From: Trissonchulus latispiculum
Taxonomy: Eukaryota; Nematoda; Enoplea; Enoplida; Ironidae
Length of the DNA: 64,000 bases
NCBI GenBank assembly: GCA_030248195.1
Contig: JASAND010028434.1
Span: 1-64,000 of the forward strand
Direction: 5' to 3'
The position numbers and the translations under genes are program-made. Below the pieces are notes generated by a model, which was not told the origin of the DNA, made no database searches, and was given only the letters and a program-made list of their open reading frames with translations. Positions 1 through 14,500 of the stretch are shown here, piece by piece (position 1 is the stretch's first letter; each line of letters starts with the position of its first letter).

Positions 1-87
1 CGTTTTAAAACCTAGTCCTCTGTCCATTTACAACCGAATGTCACCCATATTGCATTTTTCATGCTCCACCGGAGCATTTTATTCTTG

Positions 88-127
<40 letters not shown>

Positions 128-130
128 CAT
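1..130 (+). repeat. 3' terminus of hairpin-ended repeat element plus (AT)n
   Basis: Contains the hairpin ATGCTCC-ACC-GGAGCAT (61-77) after CACCCATATT, the same arrangement as at 17115-17165. It is followed by TTCTTGTATATATA and an AT microsatellite to 128. Probably the end of an element that began before the window. Confidence 0.6.
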
Positions 131-749
131 TAAACGTACTCAAAAGCTGCTATCAATATGTATATAGTTTCCGTATGCGAAAATATGGCTCGAAAATTGA
201 CAAATTTGTTCTAAAATATGCCTAAATTAGCCCAGATTGTGGTTTATAGTTGCTATAAATAACCGTCTTAATCTGTTTATACTTGATTTATAGCCATTTC
301 TTCGAATTTTTTTCAAAAATTTTCAGAACTTGCAAAGAATTTTATCAAAAATTTTGCATTTTTTACTTGGTTTGACCCCAATTTTATGAGGGGGGGTTTG
401 TGATCGGCTTGGACGGAGTATATATAGTTGAGGTTGGGTAGGGGGGAGGGGGTCTGTCCTCTCCGTGGGGGGTCTCACAGGGAGTAAGCTGTAGCTGTAC
501 CAGTCATAAATAGGCCTAAATATGCTGTTTTGGGTCATCTAGTGGGACGAATATAAGGGTTATCGGGGTCGCTGAACACGATGAGCATAGTAGCAGCGCA
601 GTGCGGTGCTGCTATTATGCTGCACTGTTATGCAGCAACTACGTATAGAACGCTGGCTGTAGACTTACTGTAAACGGTAAAACATATTAAATTATAGGTG
701 TGTAGATAACTGAGGACACGGCAAATTAACATCGCTACATTGACACTTA
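131..749. other. No recognised gene
   Basis: AT-rich DNA with a G-tract stretch at 388-475. The open frame on the minus strand here is Pro/Ser-rich and resembles nothing known. Confidence 0.5.
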
Positions 750-1010
750 GTTTGCATCTGGTTGCGGTGCAGTAGAGTGCTGCTGAAATACAGCACGGCC
801 TATAACTAGCTACAGCTTTGTTGCAATCGTCCGAAATTTTGCATATATATGAGTGCGGCAGAGCATTAGAAATCGAACCGTGTAAGTTTCCTTCATGTAC
901 AGCAAAGTTTGCATCTGGTTGCGCTGCAGTAGAGTGCTGCTGAAGTACACCACTGCCTATAACTGGCTACAGATAAGTTGTAATCTTGCGAAATTTTGTA
1001 TATCATAAGG
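750..1010 (+). repeat. Two-copy tandem repeat, period 157 bp
   Basis: GTTTGCATCTGGTTGCG starts at 750 and again at 907. The following GCAGTAGAGTGCTGCTGAA and, further on, CGAAATTTTG recur at the same 157-bp offset. Confidence 0.75.
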
Positions 1011-1017
1011 TCGCGGC

Positions 1018-1240
1018 AGCAATTCGAAAAATGAAAAACGAAATTTCTCGCTGTCCATTCAACTTAGAAAGCTCTATCTTTCTCACAAAGGGTTTTCTGG
1101 AACGGATAATCGACCTGTCCCGTAAGCTGTTTTGCCGTCGGACCCACCCATATTGCCGGGCTGGTTCCACTTTGCTGTTCGGAGAATCAAGACTCGGTAC
1201 CGGCTTCCAAGAACACTATATCATGGAGAAGCTTGGAGAG
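1018..1240 (+). repeat. Fragment of the 1.9-kb hairpin-ended repeat family
   Basis: Diverged copy of 3146-3360: shares AATTCGAAAAATGAAAAA, TTTCTCGCT, CAGACCCACCCATAT-like and GGGCTGGTTCCACTTTG blocks in the same order. Confidence 0.7.
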
Positions 1241-1579
1241 CCCCCCTCCCCCTATCATATGAGCAATAAAGGCGCTTTGCGGATTTAGAAAGGTGCTAAT
1301 TATAAACATAACTAATTAAGGGGGGCCCCGCGAATTTCATAAAAAGTTCGATGGAAAAGCTAGCTAGTCTTTTGCCGTATAATAGTATTAGGTTTAGTGT
1401 TAAATAGTTTAAAGTTTGAAAAAATTCCATGTGGCGTAGCGTCCTGTGGAGCCATCAGAAGTTGGTGCTGTCGGTCCAAAGCTCGACATCGCCATCGCTC
1501 GACATCGCCCTGATCGCTATACGGTACCCAAATTTTCCAGAAATAGTTCTGGCATATAGTGCTTTTATACCGTGTAAAT

Positions 1580-1960
1580 TAGGGGAGCGCAACGCGCTCC
1601 CCCTAGAATAGGGAAAGTTTGACGCAATGTGTATAATCTGGACATTGTTTGGCCTGTGGCCAGCGGAGGAGTGGACCGATCGGGCTCAAACTTCATGTGT
1701 GAAGAGCCTGTGGGCAGGGGTACATGCTGTGAAAATTTCAGCCGGATCGGCCGGGTAGATCTTGAGATATGAAAATTGGCCTCCCGCGCAGGTTGCGTTT
1801 CTCTCCATCCCCCCAGGGGTGCAGGTCGGAGGACCCTTCTGAGCCATACTATTTTAGGTTTTTCTTGTACGTGCCGTAATTCCGGGGAAATTCCTTTCCG
1901 CGTTTCCCGGACCCCCCCCCCCCGGTGGGGACCCTCCAAGTGACCCTCGAAAAAAGCCGG
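1580..1960 (+). repeat. Third subfamily of hairpin-ended element (5' end)
   Basis: Hairpin GGGGAGCGC-AA-CGCGCTCCCC at about 1582-1603, then CTGGACATTGTTTGGCC at about 1640. The arrangement equals the hairpin plus CTGGAGACAGTGTTGGCC seen at 13090-13125 and 14450-14480, with different stem sequence. Confidence 0.6.
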
Positions 1961-2535
1961 AAGAAATGAATTTGAATGGAGAAAATCGACTTTTTCATAC
2001 AGGCTTGAAAGTCGGCGTGAAAGTCACGAGATGGATATAAAATTTCAGTTATTGAGCATTGTAGTTGATTTCATGCATTGCAATTATGGGACTGTAATGA
2101 AGTTTTATATTATTTAAAAGTCCTACTTTTTTTTGCTAAAATTCCTATATTTTTGAAACGTTCTTTCAACTTATTCTGTAGTTAATTAATTAATAAATTA
2201 TTAGTTACTAGTTAGTTAATATTTTCAACAACATTATTTAGAAGTAGCAGTAGTAGTAGAGAATAGTGTTCTATAAGACAGTTAACTATTAGGATTGGTA
2301 CAGTGCTACTGTGAGAAGGTAATAGATTTCAGTGCAATAGGTACGTTGCACATACAGATGTATGTGTACTGTAGATACACAGTGACCGTTTCTATATATG
2401 CATGATTATGTGCACTTTGCTACACTCACAATTAGTTGAGGCCTTAGAGTGCGAACCATTTGTGTTTTCGTTAGCGAAAACACAAATTTGCGTTTTCGTT
2501 GACGAAATTTGCAATTCCGTCAAGTTTGTGTTTTC
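1961..2535. other. No recognised gene
   Basis: AT-rich sequence with short direct repeats of GTTTTCGTTAGCGAAAACACAA type around 2462-2545 (inverted GTTTTCG/CGAAAAC). No coding signal seen. Confidence 0.5.
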
Positions 2536-2543
2536 GCTACGAG

Positions 2544-2587
<44 letters not shown>

Positions 2588-2593
2588 TATATC
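2536..2593. repeat. (AT)n microsatellite
   Basis: ATATAT and TATATATTATAT runs directly before the hairpin of the next element. Confidence 0.9.
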
Positions 2594-4430
2594 ATAGGGG
2601 TCGCGGCAGCGACCCCTATAATATGTGTGAAAAGTGGCTGGAGACAGTGTAAAATAAGCTGCGCAGAAGCTGCGCAAAATTCTGCGCAGATTCCATGCGC
2701 AAATTGTAGAGCACATCGAGTTTAGTATGTCTGCGAAGTTTCAGCCCCGTATCACTTACCGTTAAAAAGTTGCGCCCCGGACCGGTTATGGCGGCGATGT
2801 TTTTTTTCCGGTTTCTCCTATTTGATGGTTGTATTGTACATAATGTTCGCCGCTTTCACGTGGTCTGCAGCGGTGGGCCAACCTAAAGGGCTATGAGGTC
2901 TAGTAGTACCCTCTAAAGAATTTAAGAATCACAACTTTTTGCGCCGCAGCTGCGCTCAGCGCCGCAGTGGCGCCGCAAGTCGGCTCATAGCGAACAGTGA
3001 CCATTTTTGTGGTCGTCGCTCAGGTCGAACGTTACAAGCTGGAGCTGATTTCTTTTTATATTCAGAAATTACATATATTGAACTAACTAACGGTCCAGGT
3101 TGCGTTTCTCTATCACTTACCCAGCGACCACAGTGGCCCGTCAAAAATGGCGAAAATTCGAAAAATGAAAAATCGAAATTTCTCGCTATATATCTATTTA
3201 ACTTTGAAAGCTCAAATCTTCCGTACAATGGTTTTCTGGCACGGAGAATCGATTCCCGCAGTCAGTTTTACCGTCAGACCCACCCATATCTTGCTGGGCT
3301 GGTTCCACTTTGCCGTCGGGAGGGTCAAGTCGGAAACCGCTTCCTGGAGGTCCATAGTAAGCTCTACCTGGCCTCTCAAAACTTTGTCTATAGGGGTTTT
3401 CTGGTGTGCCCAGCTCATTCCCGGTATCCGTTTTGCCGTCCAACGTGTCTATATTGCTGGGCTGGTTCTACTTTGCCGTTGGGAGGTCAAGTCGGAAACC
3501 GCTTCCTGGAGGTCCATAGTAGGCTCTACCTGGCCTCTCAAAACTTTGTCTATAGGGGTTTTCTGGTGTGCCCAGCTCATTCCCGGTATTCGGTTTTCCG
3601 TCCGACGTACCTGTTTTGCTGGGCTGGTTCTACTTTGCCGTTTGAAGGGTCAGTCGGGTGGGAGGGTCAAATGGTCGAAAATAAAGTTTCTCAAAAGTGG
3701 TCAAATTTGGTATCAAATGAAAGCCCTAAGTGAGCTGAGCAACTTTTGTCATAGAACTGCGTACCCAAAGTGGCTGTAGAGTGCTGTGGTGGGGTGGGGT
3801 GGGGACTTAGGCGATTTTGGGTCAAAAATAAAATTTTTCAAAAGTGGTCCAATTTGGTATATATGAAATGAAAGCCCTAAGTGAGCTGAGCAACTTTTCT
3901 CATAGAACTGCGTACCCAAAGTGGCTGTAGAGTGCTGTGGTGGGGTGGGGTGGGGACTTAGGCGATTTTGGGTCAAAAATAAAATTTTTCAAAAGTGGTA
4001 AAATTTGATATCAAATGAAAGCCCTAAGTGAGCTGAGCAACTTTTGTCATAGACCTGCATACCCAAAGTGGCTGTGGTGGGGTGGGGACTTAGGCGATTT
4101 TGGGTCAAAAATAAAATTTTTCAAAAGTGGTAAAATTTGGTATCAAATGAAAGCCCTAAGTGAGCTGAGCAACTTTTGCCATAGAACTGCACACCCAAAG
4201 TGGCTGTAGAGTGCTGTGGTGGGGTGGGGTGGGGACTTAGGCGATTTTGGGTCAAAAATAAAATTTTTCAAAAGTGGTAAAATTTGGTATCAAATGAAAG
4301 CCCTAAGTGAGCTGAGCAACTTTTGCGGTGTCGGATTTATGCCTTTCTCAACCGGAATTTAAAGGATAGACATAGGCCCAACACACATATTATCCCCTTT
4401 TGTGCGGAGCATTTTTGTTACTTGTATATA
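2594..4430 (+). mobile_element. Hairpin-ended tandem-repeat element, copy 1
   Basis: Begins with hairpin ATAGGGGTCGC-GGCA-GCGACCCCTAT (2594-2619) and CTGGAGACAGTGT (about 2638), and ends with GTGTCGGATTTATGCC...CGGAGCATTTTTGTTACTTGT (about 4326-4425). Inside are a ~162-bp tandem unit (starts near 3312 and 3475, remnant at 3637) and a ~130-150-bp unit containing GTGCTGTGGTGGGGTGGGG (3771, 3922, 4069, 4201). No protein domain was seen; the long open frames here are repeat translations. Both ends abut AT repeats, so any target duplication is hidden. Likely non-autonomous; the superfamily is unknown (Helentron-like elements also carry end hairpins, but that is only a thought). Confidence 0.75.
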
Positions 4431-4440
4431 TATATATATT

Positions 4441-5544
4441 CAGCATGATTTTTGTCCATTTTTGCGTAAATGGATTTTTCGAATGACCCATAGAAAAACT
4501 TTTCTATACTATTCTTTGATTATCTACGCAGTGGTACTTAGCAACTAGCAAGTTTATGTTTTTCCGAATTTCCATCTGGTTTGATTTTCACAGATGGTCA
4601 AAAATGAGTTTTTTTGCAGGCTACACCCAGGATTTTGAAAAGGAAGTCCAAGGTAAAACGCAACGGGGGGTGTGGAGGGAAGTGGTCCCGCGCTTCCTAC
4701 TTTTCCCCTACTTTTTCTTCTTCTTCTTGGCTGGCGGCAATCCATATGGGGAGCCTTCCCCTCCATGCCCAGCACACGTCTTCGCAAGGCAGACCACAAA
4801 GGGAAGCCCGGAATAGGGCAATAAAAGCGTCCACCCGCTCGGCAGCATAATTTAAGGACAGGACGTATCCAGCTCCGACATGACTGATGATAAAACCAGA
4901 AAGGGAAAGGATCAGCCATGCCCCGCAAAATTGGAACCCATTTAGCGCCGTTGACCAGACGGATGCCAGGGGACACCTGTGAGGATCTCCGGGGTCCTTG
5001 TCCATCGGATTTCCCACGGAGGCGGTTCCATTGCCCCCCAATTACTTACTTTACTTCCATTACTTTTTCTTCAGCTCATACTTTTAGCTAAAAATTCTTA
5101 CTTTTTTGCAGGAACTCATAATTTCCCTAAGAAAAATACCTCATCCATCTCAAAAATTAATACTTTCTGACTCAAAATTTTTACAAATTTCTTTAAAACG
5201 TTTGAGCTACAGGACATGTTTTCAGAAAGTTTGGCGCCTTCGGCGCATTTGTGTTCTCCAAATTCTATTGAAGACTCGCCTTACGTTTAGCAATCCTTAC
5301 TTGAAATGATTGTATCAGCGCTTGATGATGCTTTCTGTTGTTTAGGATAGCGGTGCGAAAATTATCCCATTCGCCTTCCTAGGAGGATGTATAGGAGCGT
5401 AGGGGCTGTCTAGGGGACTGTTTGGAGATCTCCAGTTTAAAAAGATTTCTCCTAAGTTTAGCTGGCGTTACTCTTAACTTGGAAGAATAATTAGTAGTGT
5501 TGGATAGCATTACTACGCCTACCTCCTGGCATTTTTTAGGGTTT
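4441..5544. other. No recognised gene; one MITE-end-like motif
   Basis: At 4616-4655 the sequence CAGGCTACACCCAGG then ATTTTGAAAAGG resembles the terminus of the hAT-like MITE at 20033. A partner end was not found. The open frames around 4554-5040 overlap on both strands and match nothing. Confidence 0.4.
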
Positions 5545-6190
5545 TGAAAGTGCGGGGGGGCTTAGCCCCCCCCCCCCCTAGGGAGGGGGACGTGAGGGGG
5601 GGGGCGAGCGAAAGGTAAAATATACCGAAATTTTTAGCGAAAAATTAGCATTTTAAGGTAAAAACGCAAAAGTCGCTGTTTTTAAGTTTAAAATGAGCTT
5701 ATAAGTCCATAAATTAGCTAAAAATTGAGAAAATTTTTGAGACCTCAAAAACCTAATTTTTTGACACTTTTTTGGCGACCCCTAAAAAGTGGGTGGGGGC
5801 TTGCCGAAAAGTGGGGGGGGCTCCGAAAAGTGGGGGCCCCACTAAAAAATGCCAGACCTCCTTAGGAGAATTTTTTAGATCCAGTCCTCATATATAAGTC
5901 ACGACTTAAGCTGATCTTAGGAGCAGGAGGACTTTTTGTAGTGCATCCCTCTGCTGGGTTTATTTTAGGCTAAAAAAGTGACGCAGAGCTCCGAAAAAAG
6001 TTGCGGCATTTTCAAAACAGGTGCTGAATTCCGCAGTTTTGTCTAAAAATCCCATTTTTTAAAATTTGGCATTTTCTGAGCACTATATATAGTGAGTGGG
6101 GGAAACCCAAAAAGTGGGGATGTGGCCGAGTTTGGGGCGGGAAGGGGTCGAGTGAGGAGAGGGACTCAAAAAGTGGGGGGGGCAGTTTTA
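5545..6190 (+). repeat. G/C-tract repeat family
   Basis: Runs of G and C separated by AAAAGTGGG motifs, then AATTTTTTGACACTTTTTTGG. An inverted copy of 5645-5856 lies at 14043-14265, and related right-hand ends (GGCATTTTCTG...TATAGTGAGTGGGG) occur at 6065-6130, 20870-20940 and 23630-23695. Confidence 0.7.
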
Positions 6191-6569
6191 TTTCTGGGTA
6201 TTCATTACGTAACGAAAAGACTTTATTGTACTTTTCTTAAGTGCAAGAGTTGCCGGTGTGGAATTTCTATAATTTTAGTCATATCGTGTAGACATGGGCG
6301 CACCAAGGGGAGGGGCTTTGGCGGTTCCGACCCCTCCCTTTTTGTTCGATTTACCCCCCGGAATTTTTCGAGAGAAAGCCAAAACTCAGGTTTCTGCAAT
6401 GCATACAACTAAAACATTGGAAAATTGTCGGGTCAGCCGCGTTTTCTATCTCTTTTTAAAATTTTCGCGCCTGCGGCGCTTTTCTAGCTTAAGTTTTTAT
6501 CGTTGTTTTCGCATGCGGTACCCGCTATTTTAATTTTTAAAAATTTTCGCTTCTGTGGCGCTCTTTATC

Positions 6570-8580
6570 ATAGGGGTCGCGGCAGCGACCCCTATAATAT
6601 TTGTGAAAAGTGGCTGGAGACAGTGTAAAATAAGCTGCGCAGAAGCTGCGCAAAATCCTGCGCAGATCCTGCGCAGATTTCATGCGCAAATTGTAGAGCA
6701 CATCGAGTTTACTATGTCTGTGAAGTTTCAGCCCCGTATCACTTACCGTTAAAAAGTTGCGCCCCGGACCGGTTATGGCGGCGATGTTTTTTTTTCCGGT
6801 TTCTCCTATTTGATGGTTGTATTGTACATAATGTTCGCCGCTTTCACGTGATCTGCAGCGGTGGGCCAACCTAAAGGGCTATGGGGTCTAGTAGTACCCT
6901 CTAAAGAATTTAAGAATCACAACTTTTTTTGCGCCACAGCGCCGCAGTGGCGCCGCAAAGTCGGCTCATAGCGAAAAGTGACCATTTTTGTGGTCGTCGC
7001 TCAGGTCGAACGTTACAAGCTGGAGCTGATTTCTTTTTATATTCAGAAATTACATATATTGAACTAACTAACGGTCCAGGTTGCGTTTCTCTATCACTTC
7101 CCTAGCGACCACAGTGGCCCGTCAAAATGGCGAAAATTCGAAAAATGAAAAATCGAAATTTCTCGCTATCTATTTAACTTTGAAAGCTCAAATCTTGCAT
7201 ACAATGGTTTTCCGGCACGGAGAATCGATTCCCGCAGTCAATTTTACCGTCAGACCCACCCATCTTGCTGGGCTGGTTCCACTTTGCCGTCGGGAGGGTC
7301 AAGTCGGAAACCGCTTCCTGGAGGTCCATAGTAGGCTCTACCTGGCCTCTCAAAACTTTGTCTATAGGGGTTTTCTGGTGTGCCCAGCTCATTCCCGGTA
7401 TCCGTTTTGCCGTCCGACGTGTCAATATTGCTGGGCTAGTTTTACTTTGCCGTCGGGAGGGTCAAGTCGGAAACCGCTTCCTGGAGGTCCATAGTAGGCT
7501 CTACCTGGCCTCTCAAACTTTGTCTATAGGAGTTTTCTGGTGTGCCCAGCTCATTCCCGGTATCCGTTTCGCCGTCCGACGTGTCAATATTGCTGGGCTG
7601 GTTCTACTTTGCCGTCGGGAGGGTCAAGTCGGAAACCGCTTCCTGGAGGTCCATAGTAGGCTCTACCTGGCCTCTCAAACTTTGTCTATAGGGGGTTTCT
7701 GGTGTGCCCAGCTCATTCCCGCCCGGTATTCATTTTGCCGTCCGACGTACCTATTTTGCTGGGCTGGTTCTACGTTGCCGTTTGAAGGGTCAGTCGGATG
7801 GGAGGGTCAAATGGTCGAAAATAAAGTTTCTCAAAACTGGTCAAATTTGGTATCAAATGAAAGCCCTCAGTGAGCTGAGCAACTTTTGCCATAGAACTGC
7901 ACACCCAAAGTGGCTGTAGAGTGCTGTGGTGGGGTGGGGTGGGGACTTAGGCGATTTTGGGCGAAAAATAAAATTTTTCAAAACTGGTCAAATTTGGTAT
8001 CAAATGAGAGTTCTAAGTGAGCTGAGCAACTTTTGTCATAGAACTGCGTACCCAAAGTGGCTGTAAGGTGCTGTGGTGTGGTGGGATGGGGTGGGGACTT
8101 AGCCATTTTGGGTGAAAAATAAAATTTTTCAAGTGGTCAAACTTGGTATCAAATGAAAGCCCTAAGTGAGCTGAGCAACTTTTGTCATAGAACTGCGTAC
8201 CCAAGGTGGCTGTAGAGTGCTGTGGTGGGGTGGGGTGGGGACTTAGGCGATTTTGAGTGAAAAATAAAATTTTTCAAAACTGGTCAAATTTGGTATCAAA
8301 TGAGAGTTCTAAGTGAGCTGAGCAACTTTTGTCATAGAACTGCGTACCCAAAGTGGCTGTAGAGTGCTGTGGTGGGGTGGGGTGGGGACTTAGCCATTTT
8401 GGGTGAAAAATAAAATTTTTCAAAAGTGGTAAAATTTGGTATCAAATGAAAGCCCTGAGTGAGCTGAGCAACTTTTGCGGTGTCGGATTTATGCCTTTCT
8501 CAACCGGAATTTAAAGGATAGACATAGGCCCAACACACATATTATCCCCTTTTGTGCGGAGCTTTTTTGTTACTTGTCTA
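6570..8580 (+). mobile_element. Hairpin-ended tandem-repeat element, copy 2
   Basis: Nearly identical by eye to copy 1 at both ends (hairpin at 6570-6595, 3' end at 8468-8575) but with three ~162-bp units (starts 7286, 7449, 7611, remnant 7773) where copy 1 has two. The GTGGGGTGGGG array spans 7911-8400. Unit number differing between otherwise similar copies points to unequal exchange or replication slippage. Confidence 0.75.
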
Positions 8581-8585
8581 TATAT

Positions 8586-8880
8586 ATATCTAACTAAGGT
8601 CTAAGTTTTTAAATTTTAATTCTTTTTAATGGTTGTCCGATTTTTTCATGTCATTTTTTCATCATTTTTTATTTTCATTTCATATTCAAAAATCTTTCAG
8701 AGGACTTCATTATTTTTCATAGTGTCGAAAGACTTCTCAACTTTTTCAAGTCTTTTTAAAGGTTTCCATTACGGATTTTTTCATATGTAATATCGAAAAA
8801 CTTCTCCACTTTTTATTGAAAACTTTATACACTACAGGTTTTCGTTACTGATTTTTTTCATAATTGAAAAATTTCAACTT
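8586..8880. other. No recognised gene
   Basis: T-rich DNA with repeated TTTTTCAT...TTTTCATA motifs inside the hAT-like composite element. Confidence 0.5.
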
Positions 8881-8956
8881 CTTGGAGGGATTATTTCAGG
8901 CTCGACCCCTCCCTTTTCAAAATCCTGGGTGCGCCCCTGCATGTAGATGTCAAGAT

Positions 8957-11135
<2,179 letters not shown>

Positions 11136-11474
11136 ATATATATATATATATATATATATACAGTATCAGTATTGCATAAGTATTTGTATCCAGATATTCC
11201 GAAGAAACCGTATGATTTTCTAATTTCCTAGTTTTTCGTCAAAAATCTAAAAATTTAGATAATTTGCTGACAGCAGTGCTGAGGTAGTCAGGGTTACCTT
11301 TTTTACTGGCGCCTTCCCCAAAACTTTGTTTGGCCATTGAATTCATTTCTTTATATTCAATCATTTTTCTCAATCAGCGTAAGATTGCAGTAGACTTGTA
11401 GGTATGTACGTATAATATATTGTACAAACATAAACAATATTATGCTAATTTGATAAGAATTTTTTTATTTTCAG

Positions 11475-11543
11475 GAAAGGTTTGGAAGTGGAAGAGAACA
11501 GCCGGATGCTCGGAGTAAAGCGAAAGTTTCAGCCGCTTGACGA
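11475..11543 (+). CDS. PNN: Pinin exon 1 (first visible)
   Basis: Preceded by a pyrimidine-rich tract ending TTTTCAG and followed by GTGAGT. Starts with one base of a split codon and ends with two (GA), which join the first G of the next exon to make Glu. It reads KGLEVEENSRMLGVKRKFQP, then Leu-Asp. The match to other Pinins is weak by eye; the call rests on splice signals, phase and position. Confidence 0.6.
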
Positions 11544-14500
11544 GTGAGTTGTCCTGTGCAGGAGTTTATAGGTTAATTTTTTCAATTATTTTTTACAACT
11601 TCGAGCTCTTCTTTGGGTTTGGAACGTCCACCGTTCAAATCTGAAAGAAGGGCACGCTCAAGGTTGCAAATAAATACGTTCGGAGAAAAGTTTCTTATAG
11701 TAACAGCTTCTCTGTCCTGTACCTTACTTACATGTAGATAGAGTTGGGCCGCCTTGAATGATTTTGGAAGAGCAGGCCCGGCCGCGTATTTAGAAAGTGT
11801 ACGTGCGTGTCGCGCAATACGAAAGTGTACGTGAGCCACGCGCACAATTTCAAAATGTACGTGCATGTCGCGCAGCGTTAATCAGCATCAGCATCTTGCG
11901 CACTAAATCAATATAATATGTGTCATGTAGTGATGCTGTATTTGCTATATACTATATACATATGCTATGTACAAAATTGCTCGTGTGTATGAATACCTTA
12001 ATTTTATTAATTAGTTCATATTTTCACTTTTCAGCAGTGTTATGATTTTAGATATAATTTTGACGGCATAGCAACTATAATGCGTCACCCAATTTTAGTT
12101 CACTAAGCTTTCCGTAACGCCCAAAAGCTGTTGGTACTTACTTTAGTCTTTATTGCAAACTAACCTTTGTAGCGAACCTAAGAATTATATATCTTTCGAA
12201 TCCTCCGCATCTGGAATATTTTTTAAATTTATTAAATTATCTGTTTTTATTCGTTTATCATCTATTTTTAAAACCCAGATGCCCGGGTTTTATTGAAGGA
12301 ATATCTGAAACATGTATTCAAAAATTCGGCAAAATCTCTACCTACTCGAAATTTCGTTTCCATGACCGAATGCAGCGGTTCCACTAAAGAATTGGTACGA
12401 ATTTCCAAATTCAGCCTCATTTGCGGGATCGGCGATCCGAGATATTCAGGCCGATCCGATCCACATCACTAATAAAATGCTATTTAAATTAGTGGTTTAA
12501 AAGAAAATAAAGCGATCCACTTGATTCCATTTGATTTGATAAAGCGATGGTGATTCATTTTGCAAATGAAGAGGCTCGTTAAAGATATAACCTTAACTTG
12601 AAAAATCCTCTTTATTAAAATTATGTAGGGGCGCAATAGCGCCCCGACATAATCTGGCTTTTCCTACAGGGGGGGGGGGGGGGGTGGGGGGGCCCCCCCC
12701 CGAAATCCGTCCCCCCCCCAGACTGGGCGCTCCCCCCCAGAAGCGCCCCCCCCGGATTAGCGCCTTCCCCCCCCCAGAACCCCCCCTACCCTAAAGTGCC
12801 CGGAAAAATAGGGTTTTTAGGGCAAATTTTGAAAATTTTTCCGGCTTCGCCGGATTTTTATCCATTTTTAAGCATTTTTTAGCTATTTTAAGCTTAAATT
12901 TAAGTTAAAAATAGTGAATTTTTTAGCTCAGCAGCAAAAAATAGCTATTTTTAGACATTTTACAAAAAAATTTTCTTCCCCCCCAGAAATCCGAGCCCCC
13001 CCCCCCCAGACCTGGGGGGGACCCCCCCCCAGACTTCCCCCCCAGAAATTTTTGCCTAGGAAAAAGCCAGATAATATGGGTATAAAGGCGTCTGCGCGGC
13101 CCCCTGGAGACAGTGTTGGCCTGGTGCCAGCTAATTAGAGGCCCGGGAGGGGTAAAAATGTTACCATCGTAAAGTACTCGAGTAGTACTACAAGTATAGC
13201 AAGGTTCACAAAAAAAAAATCAAAAATCGAATTTTTGCTGGCAATTTCGCAAATGAAGTCCGATCGAAAAACTTTTGGTACGTATGGAACGGTAGTGACC
13301 CCCTCTACATATGGTGCAAATTTCATGCCGGTAGCCCTCGTGTAGCGTGAGTAATAAAAAATTTTTGTGATTTTTTTTTGTGAACGAATTCACAAAAAAA
13401 ATCACTCGTTCACAAAAAAAAATCACCACCGTATCTGATCTCAGGATATAGCTAGGAAATTTTTCTTTTCATGCATAAATAGAGCATGGTCCTATAGTGT
13501 TATTATGTAAAAAATTTGAACCCCCAAGTTTTTGCGCAGGCTGAACTTAGAATTTGGTTCTCAGCCCCCGGGACCAAAGTGGGTAGCCAGGCGGCAGACC
13601 AATATGCTTGACCTTGATTATTGGTATGAGGAAGCTAGGAATCCACTTATTTTGTGTTCTCTTGCTCTGTCAAGCACAGAACAAACAATTTGGCGGGGTA
13701 ATTTCGCATCTGGCATGGTCACGTGCTTGGCCCAGGGTCACCAGTCACTTGACCTGGATCGGGGTCATCTGACTGGCCAAAAACTTTATTTCAAGGTCCC
13801 AGAAGCCTGACAACTCGCCTATAGGTGATCCTGACAATCCCCCGGGTCCGGAGGGTCCAGGCCTGGTCCATCGGCCGGACCGTCTGCCACAGGGTGTTGA
13901 GGTATCTAAAACATGCGCTTATAGGTTTTTCGGATCGCTCGAATCTGACGTTAGTTTTGCCCTAGCGTTGCCCCAGAGACATTTTACAAAAAGTTGATAG
14001 TGATTTTTCTTTTGTGAATTTGTTCACACAAAAAATCACCCACCCTGGCATTTTTTTAGTGGGGGGGGGGGTGCCCCCCACTTTTCGGTTCCCCCCTCCA
14101 CTTTTCGGAGCCCCCCCCCCCACTTTTCGGCAAGCCCCCACCCACTTTTTTGGGGGTCGCCCAAAAGTGTCAAAAAATTAGGTTTTTGAGGTCAAATTTT
14201 CTCAATTTTTAGCTAATTTATGGACTTATAAGCTCATTTTAAGCATAAAAACTTACATATGTTGGGGTTGGGACTTGTGGCTATTACCATGCTAATAAAA
14301 TTTTGATTTTCCAGGGCGCGGCTTATTGTTAGCCGTCTGGGGTGGGTGATTTTTTTTGTGAATTTTCGGAGTGATTTTTTGTGAACCTTGCTATATTATG
14401 TAGGGGCGCGATAGCGCCCCTACATAATATGGGTATAAAGGCGTCTGCGCGGCCCCCTGGAGACAGTGTTGGCCTGGTGCCAGCTAATTAGAGGCCCGGG

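Larger units (their letters stand above)
6293..8939. mobile_element. hAT-like composite element with 8-bp target duplications
   Basis: Termini CATGGGCGCACC (left) and, reversed, CAGGGGCGCACCCAGG (right). Flanks are CGTGTAGA (6285-6292) and CATGTAGA (8940-8947), an 8-bp duplication with one mismatch as expected for old hAT insertions. The whole of hairpin-ended copy 2 lies inside it. No transposase was seen, so it is non-autonomous. Confidence 0.65.

Noticed and set aside
1565..1939. Minus-strand frame of 124 residues
   Set aside because: Spans a repeat-element terminus and C runs; no domain.
2939..3779. Long open frames of 210-264 residues with internal repeats
   Set aside because: They translate the ~162-bp tandem repeat in two frames at once and recur at 7081-7873; no domain and no codon bias, so repeat artefact.
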